Below are positions 7,890-17,268 of a DNA stretch of 64,000 nucleotides, piece by piece. Source of the stretch: Myxococcales bacterium (GTDB lineage: Bacteria; Myxococcota_A; Polyangia; Nannocystales; Nannocystaceae). Each line of letters starts with the position of its first letter. Within the stretch, counting starts at the first letter, position 1. The stretch spans positions 62,001 through 126,000 of the forward strand of contig JACKDU010000010.1 in NCBI GenBank assembly GCA_020633335.1, read 5' to 3'. Below the pieces are notes generated by a model, which was given only the letters and a program-made list of their open reading frames with translations, did not search any database and had not been told where the DNA came from. The position numbers and the translations under genes are program-made.

Positions 7890-9836
7890 TCAGGCCCCCG
7901 CTGCGACCACCGCGAGGAGCCCCGGGCCGTAGCGCTCGGCCTTCGACGGGCCGATCCCGTGGGCCATCTTGAGCTCGTCGAGGTTCCGCGGGCGGAGGAG
8001 GGCGATGTCGCGGAGGCTGCGATCGCTGGCGATCACGTAGGGAGGCACCCCCTCGGCCTTGGCGACGTCGAGCCGGTGGGCCCGTAGCGCTTCGAAGACC
8101 AGGTTCGCCGCCGGATCGAGGGCGACCTCGGGGGGCGCCGGCCGCTTGCCGCGGGTGCGTGGACGTCCGCCGCCGCCGCCGCCGGTTGACGGCAGGAGGA
8201 GGCGAGCGGGGGCCTCGGCCTTCATGACCCTTCGGCCAGCCTCGGTGAGCATCGCCACCGGTCGCTCATCGCCCGTGAAGTCGACCCAGCCGGCGGTCAC
8301 GCAGCGGCGGAGGAGGCGGGTGAGCCACTCGGGATCGTGATCGCGGAGGGCCCCGAAGGTCGGCGTCCGATCGAGGCCGGTCCGCTCGAGGCGCGGGTCG
8401 GCCGCGCCCTCGAGGAGGCGGACCGCCGCCTGGAGGCCGAAGCGACGGTGGATCCGGGCGACCGCCGAGAGCGCCTTGCGGACGATGAGGGTGACCTCGG
8501 CCTCGTCGACCTCATCGTCGCCCTCGAGGCTCTGGCAGATGTCGCAGCGCCCGCAGCCGCCGAGCGCCTCGCCTTCGTCGCCGAAGTAGCGGAGGAGCGC
8601 GTCGTGGCGGCAGGAGCCGCCCTCGGCCCAGCGCATGAGCTCGAGGAAGAGCCCCCACTTGTGCTCGATGACCGCGGGGTCGACGTCGAAGTCGTCGCTC
8701 GGTCGCTCGATGAGGCGGCGCCGGAGGACGATGTCGCGGGCGGTGAAGAGCATCAACCCGTGGGCGTCGAGGCCGTCGCGGCCCGCCCGGCCGACCTCCT
8801 GGTAGTAGGCCTCGATCGAGCTCGGCGGCGCCAGGTGGATCACCGCCCGCACGTCGGCGCGGTCGATCCCCATGCCGAAGGCGTTGGTGGCGACGACGAT
8901 GTCGATCGACCGGTCGATGAAGGCCCGCTGCGCCCGCTCGCGGTCGTCCGGGTCGAGGCCGGCGTGGTAGGGGAGGACCCGCCAGCCGGCCTTCTTGAGG
9001 CGCTTGGCCTCCTCCTCGGTCCCCTTGCGGGTCGGCGCGTAGACGATCGCCGCCGGCCGATCGAGGGGCCGCGAGCCGGGCTTCGGCGGCGCCCCGAGGG
9101 CCTCGCGGAGGAGCTCGTCGACCGCCCGGTTGCGCTCCTTGGAGTCGCCTATCTCGGCGACCCGGAGGGCGAGGTTGGGGCGGGCGAAGCCGCGGAGGAG
9201 CTGCGGGGTGTCGGCGCCGAGGCCGAGGCGGGCGAGGATCTCGTCGCGGACGATCGGCGTCGCGGTCGCCGTGCAGGCGAGGACCCGGGTCTGGAGGCTC
9301 TGGACGAGCTCGCCGATCTGCATGTACTCGGGGCGGAAGTCGTGCCCCCACTCGGAGATGCAGTGGGCCTCGTCGATCGCCAGGAGGGAGATCGGGATCT
9401 GGTGGATCAGGTCGCGGAAGCCGGGGGCGCTGAGGCGCTCCGGGGCGACGTAGACCAGCTTGTAGGCGCCCCGGGCCATCGCCGCCATCCGCGCGGAGAT
9501 CTCGCGGCCGTCGAGGGTCGAGGCGATGTAGGTCGCGGGCACCCCGCGGGCCTCGAGGTGGGCGACCTGATCGTGCATCAGGGCGATCAGCGGCGAGACC
9601 ACCAGGGTGGTCCCCGGCAGGATCGACGCCGGGAGCTGGAAGGTCAGGCTCTTGCCGCCGCCGGTGGGGGCGACCAGGAGGAGGCGGCCATCGCGCAGGA
9701 GGGTCTCGATCGCCTCCCGCTGGCCTGGGCGGAACGCCTCGTAGCCGAGGCGCTCGAGGCCGGCGTTGAGGACGATGTCGATCTCGTTGGCGAGGGGCTC
9801 CGACAACGATGGCGAGGATGCTGCGCATGGGTCCAC
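7890..9836 (-). CDS. recQ: ATP-dependent DNA helicase RecQ
   Basis: About 648 residues from GTG 9836, the favoured start (GGGA upstream); a TTG at 9806 would remove ten residues. Upstream of this the frame stays open, but it only mirrors the zinc-ribbon gene in another frame. Domains in order: SF2 helicase core with Walker A (APTGGGKS, 56-63), DEAH box (155-158) and the RecQ aromatic-rich loop (SEWGHDFRPEY); second RecA-like domain (TNAFGMGIDRADVR, QEVGRAGRDG); RecQ zinc-binding region (CRHD, then CGRCDIC); a winged-helix region; and a C-terminal HRDC domain (IALLRPRNLDEL, HGIGPSKAERYG). RecQ unwinds 3'-5' in recombination and fork repair. It acts alone here, with no operon partner. Confidence 0.95.
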   Translation of the reverse strand: MDPCAASSPSLSEPLANEIDIVLNAGLERLGYEAFRPGQREAIETLLRDGRLLLVAPTGGGKSLTFQLPASILPGTTLVVSPLIALMHDQVAHLEARGVPATYIASTLDGREISARMAAMARGAYKLVYVAPERLSAPGFRDLIHQIPISLLAIDEAHCISEWGHDFRPEYMQIGELVQSLQTRVLACTATATPIVRDEILARLGLGADTPQLLRGFARPNLALRVAEIGDSKERNRAVDELLREALGAPPKPGSRPLDRPAAIVYAPTRKGTEEEAKRLKKAGWRVLPYHAGLDPDDRERAQRAFIDRSIDIVVATNAFGMGIDRADVRAVIHLAPPSSIEAYYQEVGRAGRDGLDAHGLMLFTARDIVLRRRLIERPSDDFDVDPAVIEHKWGLFLELMRWAEGGSCRHDALLRYFGDEGEALGGCGRCDICQSLEGDDEVDEAEVTLIVRKALSAVARIHRRFGLQAAVRLLEGAADPRLERTGLDRTPTFGALRDHDPEWLTRLLRRCVTAGWVDFTGDERPVAMLTEAGRRVMKAEAPARLLLPSTGGGGGGRPRTRGKRPAPPEVALDPAANLVFEALRAHRLDVAKAEGVPPYVIASDRSLRDIALLRPRNLDELKMAHGIGPSKAERYGPGLLAVVAAGA

Positions 9837-10021
9837 GATGCAAGTCGTCCCGCGGGGTCGCGGCCGGGTGATTGCGGGATCCGTGCCAGCGCGGGCGAAC
9901 CCGGAGATCGCCCGTTTGAGGCCACGGGCGGGGGAATCTGTCGCTTCGGACAGGCACAGGTGGCCGGCGCGCGGGCCGCGAAGCTGGCCAGCGTCCGACG
10001 TCCGGGCCGGCGCCCGCGTGA

Positions 10022-11116
10022 TCACTGCCCACGCATCTTGACGAGCACGACGATCGCCGCGATCACCGCGATGATCAGCACGACCAGGCCGGTGATCTTC
10101 GCCGCCGAGTAGGGCCGCTCGCCGGAGACCTTGCCGGTGCGGGCGTTGACGACGAAGCGGTAGACCTTGCCGTCGAAGCGGAAGCTCGAGATCCAGAGCG
10201 GCAGGAGGCAGTGCTTGAAGGTCACGCTCGCGTGGCGGATGTCCATCGTCGAGATCCGCTGCTCGTCGCCGCCGATGTCCCGGCGGATCGCCGCCTCGAT
10301 CGCCGTCTGCATCAGCTCCTGGCCCCGCCGCCAGCCGTCCTCGAGGCTCACCTTGTAGCGCTCGGTGATGAAGCCGCTGAGGAAGGCCGGGGTGTAGGGC
10401 TTCAGGTCCTTGAGATCCCAGGGCCAGAGCTTGCGGATCAGCTTGTCTGGGAGGGTCTCGGAGGCGCAGACCAGGACGTCGTCGAAGGGGACCTTGACGG
10501 TGCCGCGGGCGGCGTGCCAGCGGGTCTTCTGGACCTGCCGGGTCTGCTCCTTGCCCTCGGAGTCGCGGTAGGTCTCCGTGACGTAGTAGTGCTCGCCGCG
10601 CTCGCCGCGGTAGCGGGTGGTGCTCTGGCTGTCGAAGGTCCAGTAGGGGATGTAGACGCCGTCCATCCCCTGGGTCTCGGCCCGCTTCTTGAGCGCGGAG
10701 GGGGCGAACCAGAGGCCGCCGACCCAGCCGTCGAAGCGCGCCTTGGCGTCGCGGCGCTCGATCTTGAAGGGGAGCACCGAGTCGGGGACGTGGAGGGCCT
10801 CGCCGCCCTCGACCGCGACCACCACCGGCGAGCCGCAGAAGGCGCAGTGGTCGGATTGGCCGGTGATCACCGTCTCGGCCCCGCACCCCTCGCAGCGGAT
10901 CGTGTGGCCGCCGTCGACGAGCTCGGCCGGCCGCGCCCGGCGGGCGCGCTTCAGGGCGTCGCGGAGGTCGTTCTCAGCGACCTCGCCGCCGGCGTCGATC
11001 TCCTGGCGGTGGCCGCAGTGGGGGCACTCGAGCGCGGTCGTCCCGGGCTTGAAGCTCAGCGACGAGCCGCACGACTCGCAGGGGAAGGTGTGCTTGTCGG
11101 CGTGCTGGCTCTCCAT
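10022..11116 (-). CDS. Zinc-ribbon membrane-anchored protein of unknown function
   Basis: A 364-residue protein with two four-Cys zinc ribbons near the N-terminus: CESCGSS...CPHCGH (13-36) and CEGCGAE...CAFCGSP (about 74-98). A long mixed alpha/beta central region (YIPYWTFDSQSTTRYRG and a DKLIRKLWPWDLKDLKPYTP stretch) follows, then one strongly hydrophobic C-terminal helix with a short basic tail. Proteins of this build are widespread, sometimes annotated as TFIIB-like or mis-annotated as primosomal-helicase relatives; no function is established. The topology suggests a cytoplasmic body held to the inner membrane by its tail. It is followed 185 bases later by recQ on the same strand, and preceded by the SGNH lipoprotein gene with a 28-base gap. 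Confidence 0.7.
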   Translation of the reverse strand: MESQHADKHTFPCESCGSSLSFKPGTTALECPHCGHRQEIDAGGEVAENDLRDALKRARRARPAELVDGGHTIRCEGCGAETVITGQSDHCAFCGSPVVVAVEGGEALHVPDSVLPFKIERRDAKARFDGWVGGLWFAPSALKKRAETQGMDGVYIPYWTFDSQSTTRYRGERGEHYYVTETYRDSEGKEQTRQVQKTRWHAARGTVKVPFDDVLVCASETLPDKLIRKLWPWDLKDLKPYTPAFLSGFITERYKVSLEDGWRRGQELMQTAIEAAIRRDIGGDEQRISTMDIRHASVTFKHCLLPLWISSFRFDGKVYRFVVNARTGKVSGERPYSAAKITGLVVLIIAVIAAIVVLVKMRGQ

Positions 11117-11144
11117 CGCCGCCCGAGGATACAGGATCGCGGGC

Positions 11145-12626
11145 TCAGGTGGGCTCGGGCGCGACGACGAGGAGGTACTCGCCGGCGGTCTCCTTGCCGG
11201 CGCTGATAAAGGTGTCGACGATCAAATAGTAGGTGCCGGGGGCGAGCTTGGCGGTCAGCTCCTTGTCGGCCCGGTCGATGCAGCCGGCCCCGCTCGCGCT
11301 CGCGTCGACCAGGTGGATGTCGACGTCGACGTCGCCGCGGTCGATCACGATCGCCCGGATCGCGGTGGTCTCGGTGACCTCGAGGCGGTAGTAGAGCTCG
11401 CGCCCGGACTCGTCCTGGTCGGCGGCGCAGCCGGTGTAGACGTCGATCAGCGCCGCGCCGTCGACGCTGGTGTCGCGGCGGTCGCCGAAGGGGAGGAAGG
11501 GGATCTCGAAGGGGTCGTCCGGGGAGCCCGCGCCGGCGAGCTGGTCGGTCGCGGGATCGAGCGAGCCCAGCCCCTTGACCGCGATCATCCGGCCGCGGTC
11601 GAGGGCCTCGAGGGTGATCAAATTGCGGATGTTGGCGCCGTGGGTGAGCCCGTCCGGGGTCAGGACGCAGGCGCCCTCGGGGGCGGCCGAGCGGTGGATC
11701 CCGTCGCCGCCGAGGCCGTGGTCATCGAGGGGGACGAGCTCGCGGTGGAAGTCGATGAAGGGGATCTGGTGGACCTGGGCGACCGCCCGGACGACCGCGT
11801 TGTAGGCCGGGACGTCGTGGTCGGCGTCCGGATCGTCGTCGCGCGGCATCACCGAGGTGAGGATCGGCACCACGCCCTGATCGATGAGGGTCTCGACCAG
11901 GGTCAGCATCGCCCCGCCGTAGTTGGTGACGCTGCCGAGGTTGATGTCGTTGGTCCCGTACATCACCACCGCGAAGCGGGGATCGATCGCGTCGACCTCC
12001 TGCTGGAGGGGCGAGGGATCGCCGGTGAGCGCCTTGCCGGCGCTCCAGCCCGGGACCGCGCAGAGGCTCTCCCGGTCGAAGGGCGTGGTCCCGTCGCCGA
12101 GGTCGACGCGAAAGTGCTCGATCGTGTCCTGGAGGTAGTCGCGGCCGAAGAGGTCGATCTTGGCGTCGTCGGCGAAGCAGTGGAGGAAGTTGGTGGTCGC
12201 GGTCGCCGACGCGCCGACCTTGGCGAAGACCTGGTCGTCGCGCTGGGCCCGGGCGGCGATCGCCTTGATCGACGCGGCGACGTTGGCGGTGATCGGCGAG
12301 TGCCGACGATCGGGGGGGTAGAGCTCGGGGATCAGCGGATCGCCGGGGTCCCCGGTGTCGGTATCGCTGTCAGTCTCGGCGGCGGTCGGATCGCCGGTCG
12401 CCCCGCTGGTCGCGTCGCCGGTGGTGCCGGTCGCCTCGCCGCCGCTGCCGGTCGACGTGCCCGCGGCCGTCGAGCCCCCGCCCGTGCTCGCGTCGGCGCC
12501 GCTCGTGTCGCCGGTGCTGGCCTCGGTCGCGCTCCCGCCCGCGCTCTCGCCCTCGTCGGCGAAGCAGCCGGCGAGCGGCGCGAGGACCAGGGCGAGGGCG
12601 AGCGGGGGGAGGGTCGCGCGCGACAT
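11145..12626 (-). CDS. SGNH/GDSL-hydrolase-like lipoprotein
   Basis: A 493-residue lipoprotein (lipobox LAGC near residue 21) with a long Gly/Thr/Ser-rich linker to about residue 85, then an SGNH esterase-like domain. Candidate catalytic blocks are VGASATAT (Ser block), VVMYGTNDINL (the GTND Asn block) and GLGGDGIHRS (the DxxH block). A C-terminal beta-rich region (TYYLIVDTFIS) resembles bacterial pre-peptidase C-terminal domains. It probably acts on an ester in the periplasm or at the cell surface. The ATG at 12626 is chosen because it gives a proper signal peptide; the frame upstream is a shadow of the divergent gene. It shares a 112-base promoter region with the opposing lipoprotein at 12739. 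Substrate unknown. Confidence 0.75.
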   Translation of the reverse strand: MSRATLPPLALALVLAPLAGCFADEGESAGGSATEASTGDTSGADASTGGGSTAAGTSTGSGGEATGTTGDATSGATGDPTAAETDSDTDTGDPGDPLIPELYPPDRRHSPITANVAASIKAIAARAQRDDQVFAKVGASATATTNFLHCFADDAKIDLFGRDYLQDTIEHFRVDLGDGTTPFDRESLCAVPGWSAGKALTGDPSPLQQEVDAIDPRFAVVMYGTNDINLGSVTNYGGAMLTLVETLIDQGVVPILTSVMPRDDDPDADHDVPAYNAVVRAVAQVHQIPFIDFHRELVPLDDHGLGGDGIHRSAAPEGACVLTPDGLTHGANIRNLITLEALDRGRMIAVKGLGSLDPATDQLAGAGSPDDPFEIPFLPFGDRRDTSVDGAALIDVYTGCAADQDESGRELYYRLEVTETTAIRAIVIDRGDVDVDIHLVDASASGAGCIDRADKELTAKLAPGTYYLIVDTFISAGKETAGEYLLVVAPEPT

Positions 12627-12738
12627 TGCGCCGAGGGTAGCACCCACGGGCGCCGGCGCCCGCCTCCAGGACCCGCAGGGGCTGCGTCTAGGGACACCTC
12701 GTCCGCGGCGGGGGAGGGGAGCGTGGCATACTCCGCGG

Positions 12739-14664
12739 ATGCCCGCACGCCGCCGCCTCGCCGCCTCGATCGCCCTCGCATTGCCCCTCACGCTGGCCTT
12801 CGGCGCCTGCAAGAAGGGCGGCGGCGGCGGCGACGATGCCCTCGCGGTCGCGGCGATCGACGCCCGCATGCCGGGCCCCGTCTTCCGCCCGGTCGATCGC
12901 CCGCCGGGCTTCATCGAGGGCGGCCTCGCCTACGTCGCGGTCCGGCCGGCGATGTTCCAGAAGTGGTTCCAGGAGCTGCCGCTGCCGCCGGACGCCGCCT
13001 CCGAGCTCGCCGAGGCGAGCCGCGAGCTCGGCGTCGATCTCCGCACCGGCGACGTCCTCGGCCACTTCGGGATCGACCCGGCGGGGACGGTGTCGATGAC
13101 CCTCGCGCGGCCGATGCTCGGCGAGCACGATCGCCTCCTCGACGGCCTCGCCAACCTGCCGCCGCCGAAGCCCGACGCCTTCCCGGGGGTCGACGGCGAC
13201 AACGGCCAGATCCCCCTCGAGCTCGCCCGGCAGCTCGGCGCGGTCGGGATGCACTTTCGGATCCACGTGCCGGTCACCGCGATCGATCGCCTCCGCAGCG
13301 AGATCGCGCGAATTCCGCCGAAGAGCGCCGGGACCCCGGCGATCTGCGGTGAGCTCGGGCCCAGCGAGCTCTGCATCGGCGACGCCTACGGCTTCGTGAT
13401 CGCCCGCGGCGTCGACAAGGCGCTGGTGATCGACGCCTTCGCCTATCCGAGCGGCCTCGGCTCGATCGACGACGCCGAGCGCAAGGCGGCGATCGAGGCC
13501 GGGATCCGGGCGCCCGCGGCCCCGGCTCCGGTCGCGCTCCGGGGCGACCTCGCGGCCTACATCGACGCCGGCGTCCTCCCGAGCCAGGCCAAGATCAACG
13601 GGATCGCCGACCTCGCCCGCGCCCGCCGCTGGGCCGACGACGCCTTCGGCGAGATGGTCGAGCGCCACCGCAAGAGCCTGCGGGCGCTCGAGAGCCTCCG
13701 CGAGACCCGGCGCCTCCTCAAGGGCGCCCGCTACGAGGTCGCCCTCAGCGACGAGGCGGTGCGGGCGACCTTCGCCTGGGAGCCGGTCGACGGCGAGGCG
13801 GCCAAGACCCTCGAGAAGCTCCTCAAGCGGAGCGGGCCGGCGCTCGACATGCCGACGATCGACGGCCTCTGCACCGACTCCATGGCCTGCTTCCGGACCA
13901 GCGGGCTCCCGGGCCTCACCGGCCTCGCCGAGCTCGCCACCGGGGTCTACGCCGCGCCCTTCCGCGACTTCTCGCGGGTGGTCGACGACGCCGGCGAGTT
14001 CGGGGGCCTGGCGATCGCCCTCGAGACCTGGCCCAACCTCCTCAGCGCCGGCCAGCGCTGGCCGAAGGAGGAGGCCCGCGGGCCCGAGGCGGCGATCATC
14101 AGCCAGGTGCTCGCGTCGATCGACAACGTCGCCGGCGCCGGCGGCTCGCTCCGCAGCCTCCAGGCGCCGAAGGGGATGGGCATGCCGCAGGTCGACTTCG
14201 TCGCCTACCTCCGGGTCACGGGCGCCGAGCTCGGGATGGTCCGCGGGATGCTGGCCCTCGCCCAGCAGAAGGTCGAGCCGATGCAGCTCGCCAGCGTCGA
14301 GGGCAAGGTCGAGAGCGTGCGGATCCCCGAGGACGTGCCGGCGACGATCTTCCTGAGCACCGATCCCAAGCAGGTGAAGGCTGGGGACCGCGAGGTCGAG
14401 GTCGGCTGGCTCGCGGTCGCCGACGCCCCGGATCGCCTGAGCTGGCTCCTGGGGCTCGCCCGCGATCCCGAGATCGAGCCGGTCGCCTACTTCGAGATCC
14501 CCGATCTGGTGCGGCTGATCGGGGCGATCCCCGACGCCGAGCGCGAGCTCGGATCGATGCGGGCCTGGCTGACCGGGCGGACGATCCGGGTCGCGTTTGA
14601 CGTCGCCGACGGCCGGCCGCGCTTTGACTCCTTCTTCGGCCGGCTGCCGACCAAGGCGCCCTAG
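12739..14664 (+). CDS. Large lipoprotein of unknown function
   Basis: A 641-residue protein starting at ATG 12739, with a signal peptide and lipobox (FGAC, lipidated Cys about residue 23) followed by a KKGGGGG linker. The rest is a long soluble domain with no motif I recognise. It has alternating helices and strands and four widely spaced Cys (CGELGPSELC and CTDSMACF), which could form disulfides in the periplasm. The in-frame stretch upstream of the ATG is antisense to the SGNH gene and is left out. It stands alone, divergent from that gene, with 96 bases before the ketoacyl synthase gene. Similar large unknown lipoproteins occur in myxobacteria, so a lineage-specific envelope role is likely, but nothing more can be said. 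Confidence 0.7.
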   Translation: MPARRRLAASIALALPLTLAFGACKKGGGGGDDALAVAAIDARMPGPVFRPVDRPPGFIEGGLAYVAVRPAMFQKWFQELPLPPDAASELAEASRELGVDLRTGDVLGHFGIDPAGTVSMTLARPMLGEHDRLLDGLANLPPPKPDAFPGVDGDNGQIPLELARQLGAVGMHFRIHVPVTAIDRLRSEIARIPPKSAGTPAICGELGPSELCIGDAYGFVIARGVDKALVIDAFAYPSGLGSIDDAERKAAIEAGIRAPAAPAPVALRGDLAAYIDAGVLPSQAKINGIADLARARRWADDAFGEMVERHRKSLRALESLRETRRLLKGARYEVALSDEAVRATFAWEPVDGEAAKTLEKLLKRSGPALDMPTIDGLCTDSMACFRTSGLPGLTGLAELATGVYAAPFRDFSRVVDDAGEFGGLAIALETWPNLLSAGQRWPKEEARGPEAAIISQVLASIDNVAGAGGSLRSLQAPKGMGMPQVDFVAYLRVTGAELGMVRGMLALAQQKVEPMQLASVEGKVESVRIPEDVPATIFLSTDPKQVKAGDREVEVGWLAVADAPDRLSWLLGLARDPEIEPVAYFEIPDLVRLIGAIPDAERELGSMRAWLTGRTIRVAFDVADGRPRFDSFFGRLPTKAP

Positions 14665-14760
14665 ACCGAACCTAGCGCCCCGCGCGCGCGGGCCTCGCGC
14701 TCACGCGCCCGCGGTCGACTTTCGCCGCAGGCTGCGAGTATCCTCGCCTCCGCACCTCGC

Positions 14761-15924
14761 ATGGGTTCCTACCCGATCACCGCGTACGCGGCCTGCAACG
14801 CCATGGGGACGACGACCGCCGAGGTCATCGCCGCCCTCGACGCGGGCCGCTCGGGGCTCGGGCCCTGCCCGGAGGAGTTCGGGCTGCAGGGCGCGACCGG
14901 CGTGGTCCCGGGGCCCTTGCCGGCGCTCCCCTCGGCGCTCGCCGACTACGACACCCGCTTGACGCGGATCGCCCAGCTCGCCCTCGACGACCTCGCGCGC
15001 CCGCTGGCGGCCGCCCGCGCCCGCTGGGGGGCCGATCGGATCGGCGTGCTGGTCGGCACCAGCACCGGCGGGATCTACGAGACCGAGCGGGCCTACGCCT
15101 ACCAGCGGGCCCACGGGGGCCTGCCGCCGGGCTACTCGGTCGAGCGCTCCCACGCCCTCCACGCGGGCCTCCACGTGGTCCGCCTCCTCGCCGATCTGCG
15201 GGGGCCGGCCTACGTGGTCTCGACCGCCTGCTCGTCGAGCGCCCGGGTCTGCGCCGGCGCGCTCCGCCTCCTCGACGCGGCGATCTGCGACGCGGTCCTG
15301 GTCGGCGGCGTCGACAGCCTCTGCACGATGACCCTCAAGGGCTTCGCCGGCCTCGAGGTCCTCTCGGCCGATCCCTGCCGGCCCTTCTCGAGCGCGCGCG
15401 CCGGGATCAACATCGGCGAGGGCGCGGCCTGGATGCTCATCGAGCGCCTCGGCGACGGCCCGGCGCGGCTCCTGGGGGTCGGCGAGAGCTCCGACGCCTA
15501 CCACATGACCTCGCCGCACCCCGAGGGGCTGGGGGCGCTCCTGGCGATGCAGCGGGCGGTCTCGGCGGCCGGGATCGATCCCTCGGAGGTCGATCAGATC
15601 AACGTCCACGGCACCGGCACCCAGCAGAACGACGAGGTCGAGGGCAAGGCGATCCGCGAGCTCCTCGGCCCCGAGGTCGCGGTGGTCGCGACCAAGGGCT
15701 ACACCGGCCACCTCCTCGGCGCCGCCGGGGCGACCGAGCTGGTCTTCACGATCGCGTCGATCGAGGGCGGCTTCCTGCCGGCGAGCGTCGGCGCCGATCC
15801 GGTCGACGCGTCGATCGGCGTCAACGTCAACCTCGCGCGCCGGGCCTTCCGCACCCGCCACGCGCTCTCCAATTCCTTCGCCTTCGGCGGCTCGAACGTC
15901 AGCGTCCTCCTGGGGGCGCCGTGA
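14761..15924 (+). CDS. Beta-ketoacyl-ACP synthase (FabF/KS-type)
   Basis: A 387-residue condensing enzyme with an intact Cys-His-His triad: Cys157 in STACSSS, His283 in NVHGTGT and His317 in KGYTGHLLGAAG. It should condense malonyl-ACP onto an acyl primer. It is somewhat shorter than FabF (about 410 residues). It is the first gene of a plus-strand run: chain-length-factor-like protein (16-base gap), dehydratase (4-base overlap), ketoreductase (4-base overlap). This gene order resembles parts of aryl polyene and flexirubin clusters rather than primary fatty acid synthesis, because no ACP, FabD or FabH gene is next to it. The ATG at 14761 begins the conserved domain directly. Confidence 0.9.
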   Translation: MGSYPITAYAACNAMGTTTAEVIAALDAGRSGLGPCPEEFGLQGATGVVPGPLPALPSALADYDTRLTRIAQLALDDLARPLAAARARWGADRIGVLVGTSTGGIYETERAYAYQRAHGGLPPGYSVERSHALHAGLHVVRLLADLRGPAYVVSTACSSSARVCAGALRLLDAAICDAVLVGGVDSLCTMTLKGFAGLEVLSADPCRPFSSARAGINIGEGAAWMLIERLGDGPARLLGVGESSDAYHMTSPHPEGLGALLAMQRAVSAAGIDPSEVDQINVHGTGTQQNDEVEGKAIRELLGPEVAVVATKGYTGHLLGAAGATELVFTIASIEGGFLPASVGADPVDASIGVNVNLARRAFRTRHALSNSFAFGGSNVSVLLGAP

Positions 15925-15940
15925 GGGGGAGGGGGGCTTG

Positions 15941-16795
15941 ATGCGGGAGATCGGCGGCGGCGGCAGCAAGGGCGCGGGGGCGCTCCTCCCCGAGCTGGCG
16001 ATCCGCGGGCTGGCGATCTGGGCGCCCGGCTACCTCGAGGTCACGCGCCTCCGGGCCGGCGACGCCGATCCGTCGATCCGGGCGCCGGCGGCCGAGCTCC
16101 TGCCGGTCCGCCTCCGGCGGCGTTGCTCGCTCCTCACCCGGATCTGCGCCGACGTGGTCGCCCGCGCCGGCGCCCAGGCGGGGCTCGCCCTCGGCGACGC
16201 GACGATCGTCTTCGCCTCGGTCTACGGCGAGATCCAGACCACCGGCGAGCTCCTGGCGATGATGGTCGACGAGCCCCAGAGCCCGCTCTCGCCGACGCGC
16301 TTCCACAACAGCGTCCACAACACGGCGATCGGCTACCTCTCGATCGCCACCAAGAACCACAACGGGAGCACGGCGATCTCCGCGGGCCCGGCGACCACGG
16401 CGATGGCGATGCTCGAGGCGGCGACGCTGATCGCCGCCGGCCAGGGCCCGGTGGTCGTGGCGATCGCCGAGGAGCCGCTCCCCGAGCCGCTGGCGAGCGA
16501 CGGCGGGCGCTTTGAGGCGCTCGGCGTCGCCCTCGTCGTCGACGCCGCCCGCGGGCCGGGGCTCAACGTGCGCCTGGTCCATGGGCCATGTGATGCGGTC
16601 GCGCCGTCGCTGCCAGCCGGGCTCGCGGGCAACCCCTGCGCGTCGGCGCTGGAGCTCGCGCTCGCGCTCGCGGATCCGACCCTCCGGCGGGTGCGCCTCG
16701 AGCCCACGGTCATCGCCCCCGGTCAGTCGGGGCAGGCCGCCCCGGCCGCCCAGCCCTCGTGGCACCTCGAGATCGCCGGCGGAGGCGCGGGGTGA
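15941..16795 (+). CDS. Beta-ketoacyl synthase chain-length-factor-like protein (ApeC-like)
   Basis: A 284-residue thiolase-fold protein resembling the Ketoacyl-synt_2 family (chain length factor of aryl polyene clusters). Characteristic stretches are LRRRCSLLTRICADVV, VFASVYGEIQTT, and PTRFHNSVHNTAIGYLSIA. Where a true synthase has the nucleophilic Cys, this protein has SAISAGPATTA, so it is probably catalytically dead and pairs with the preceding synthase to set chain length. The ATG at 15941 follows a run of GGGGGAGGGGGG that can act as a strong ribosome-binding site; a TTG one codon upstream is possible. Its stop overlaps the GTG of the dehydratase, so the genes are translationally coupled. 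Confidence 0.78.
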   Translation: MREIGGGGSKGAGALLPELAIRGLAIWAPGYLEVTRLRAGDADPSIRAPAAELLPVRLRRRCSLLTRICADVVARAGAQAGLALGDATIVFASVYGEIQTTGELLAMMVDEPQSPLSPTRFHNSVHNTAIGYLSIATKNHNGSTAISAGPATTAMAMLEAATLIAAGQGPVVVAIAEEPLPEPLASDGGRFEALGVALVVDAARGPGLNVRLVHGPCDAVAPSLPAGLAGNPCASALELALALADPTLRRVRLEPTVIAPGQSGQAAPAAQPSWHLEIAGGGAG

Positions 16796-17268
16796 AGGTC
16801 GACGTCAGCGCGCTCCCATCGGTCGCCGTGATGCTCCCGCACCGCCCGCCGATGGTCCTCATCGACGCGGTCGTCGCCTACGAGGGCGACACGATCACCT
16901 GCCGGCGGACGATCGCCGCCGACGAGCCCTACGTCGAGGAGGGCGGGGTGGTGCCGGCGGCGGTGGCGATCGAGTACATCGCCCAGGCGGTCGCGGTGCA
17001 GCGGGGGGTCGACGGCTGGCTCCGCGGCCTGCCGGTCTCCAAGGGGGTGCTGGCGGCCGCCCGCGCGCTCGAGCTCCACGTCGACGCGCTCGCGGTCGGC
17101 GACGAGCTGACGATCCGCGCCCAGGCGCTCGGGCAGATGGCCCACATCGCCAGCTTCCGCGGGGTCGTCGAGCGCCGCGGCGAGGTCGTCGCCGAGGCCC
17201 AGATCCAGGTCGCCGAGGTCGGCGACGAGCTCTTCGCGGGCGCCCAGGCGCCGCCGGAGGAACGATGA
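16792..17268 (+). CDS. 3-hydroxyacyl-ACP dehydratase, hot-dog fold (ApeP/FabZ-like)
   Basis: A 158-residue single hot-dog domain. MLPHRPPMVLIDAV carries the FabZ-type catalytic His, and VVPAAVAIEYIAQAVAVQRG carries the acidic residue and helix that follow in the fold. The predicted reaction is removal of water from 3-hydroxyacyl-ACP to give the trans-enoyl product. There is no enoyl reductase in the run, so successive cycles would build a conjugated polyene. GTG 16792 is chosen because GGAGG at 16781-16785 lies 6 bases upstream and the codon overlaps the previous stop (GTGA). It in turn overlaps the next gene by ATGA. The AIEYIAQAVA pattern looks closer to aryl-polyene dehydratases than to housekeeping FabZ. 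Confidence 0.85.
   Translation: MKVDVSALPSVAVMLPHRPPMVLIDAVVAYEGDTITCRRTIAADEPYVEEGGVVPAAVAIEYIAQAVAVQRGVDGWLRGLPVSKGVLAAARALELHVDALAVGDELTIRAQALGQMAHIASFRGVVERRGEVVAEAQIQVAEVGDELFAGAQAPPEER

Noticed and set aside
9837..10886. Possible long N-terminal extension of RecQ
   Set aside because: The frame stays open through the zinc-ribbon gene, but it is only a shadow of that gene; the RecQ domain begins at about 9780.
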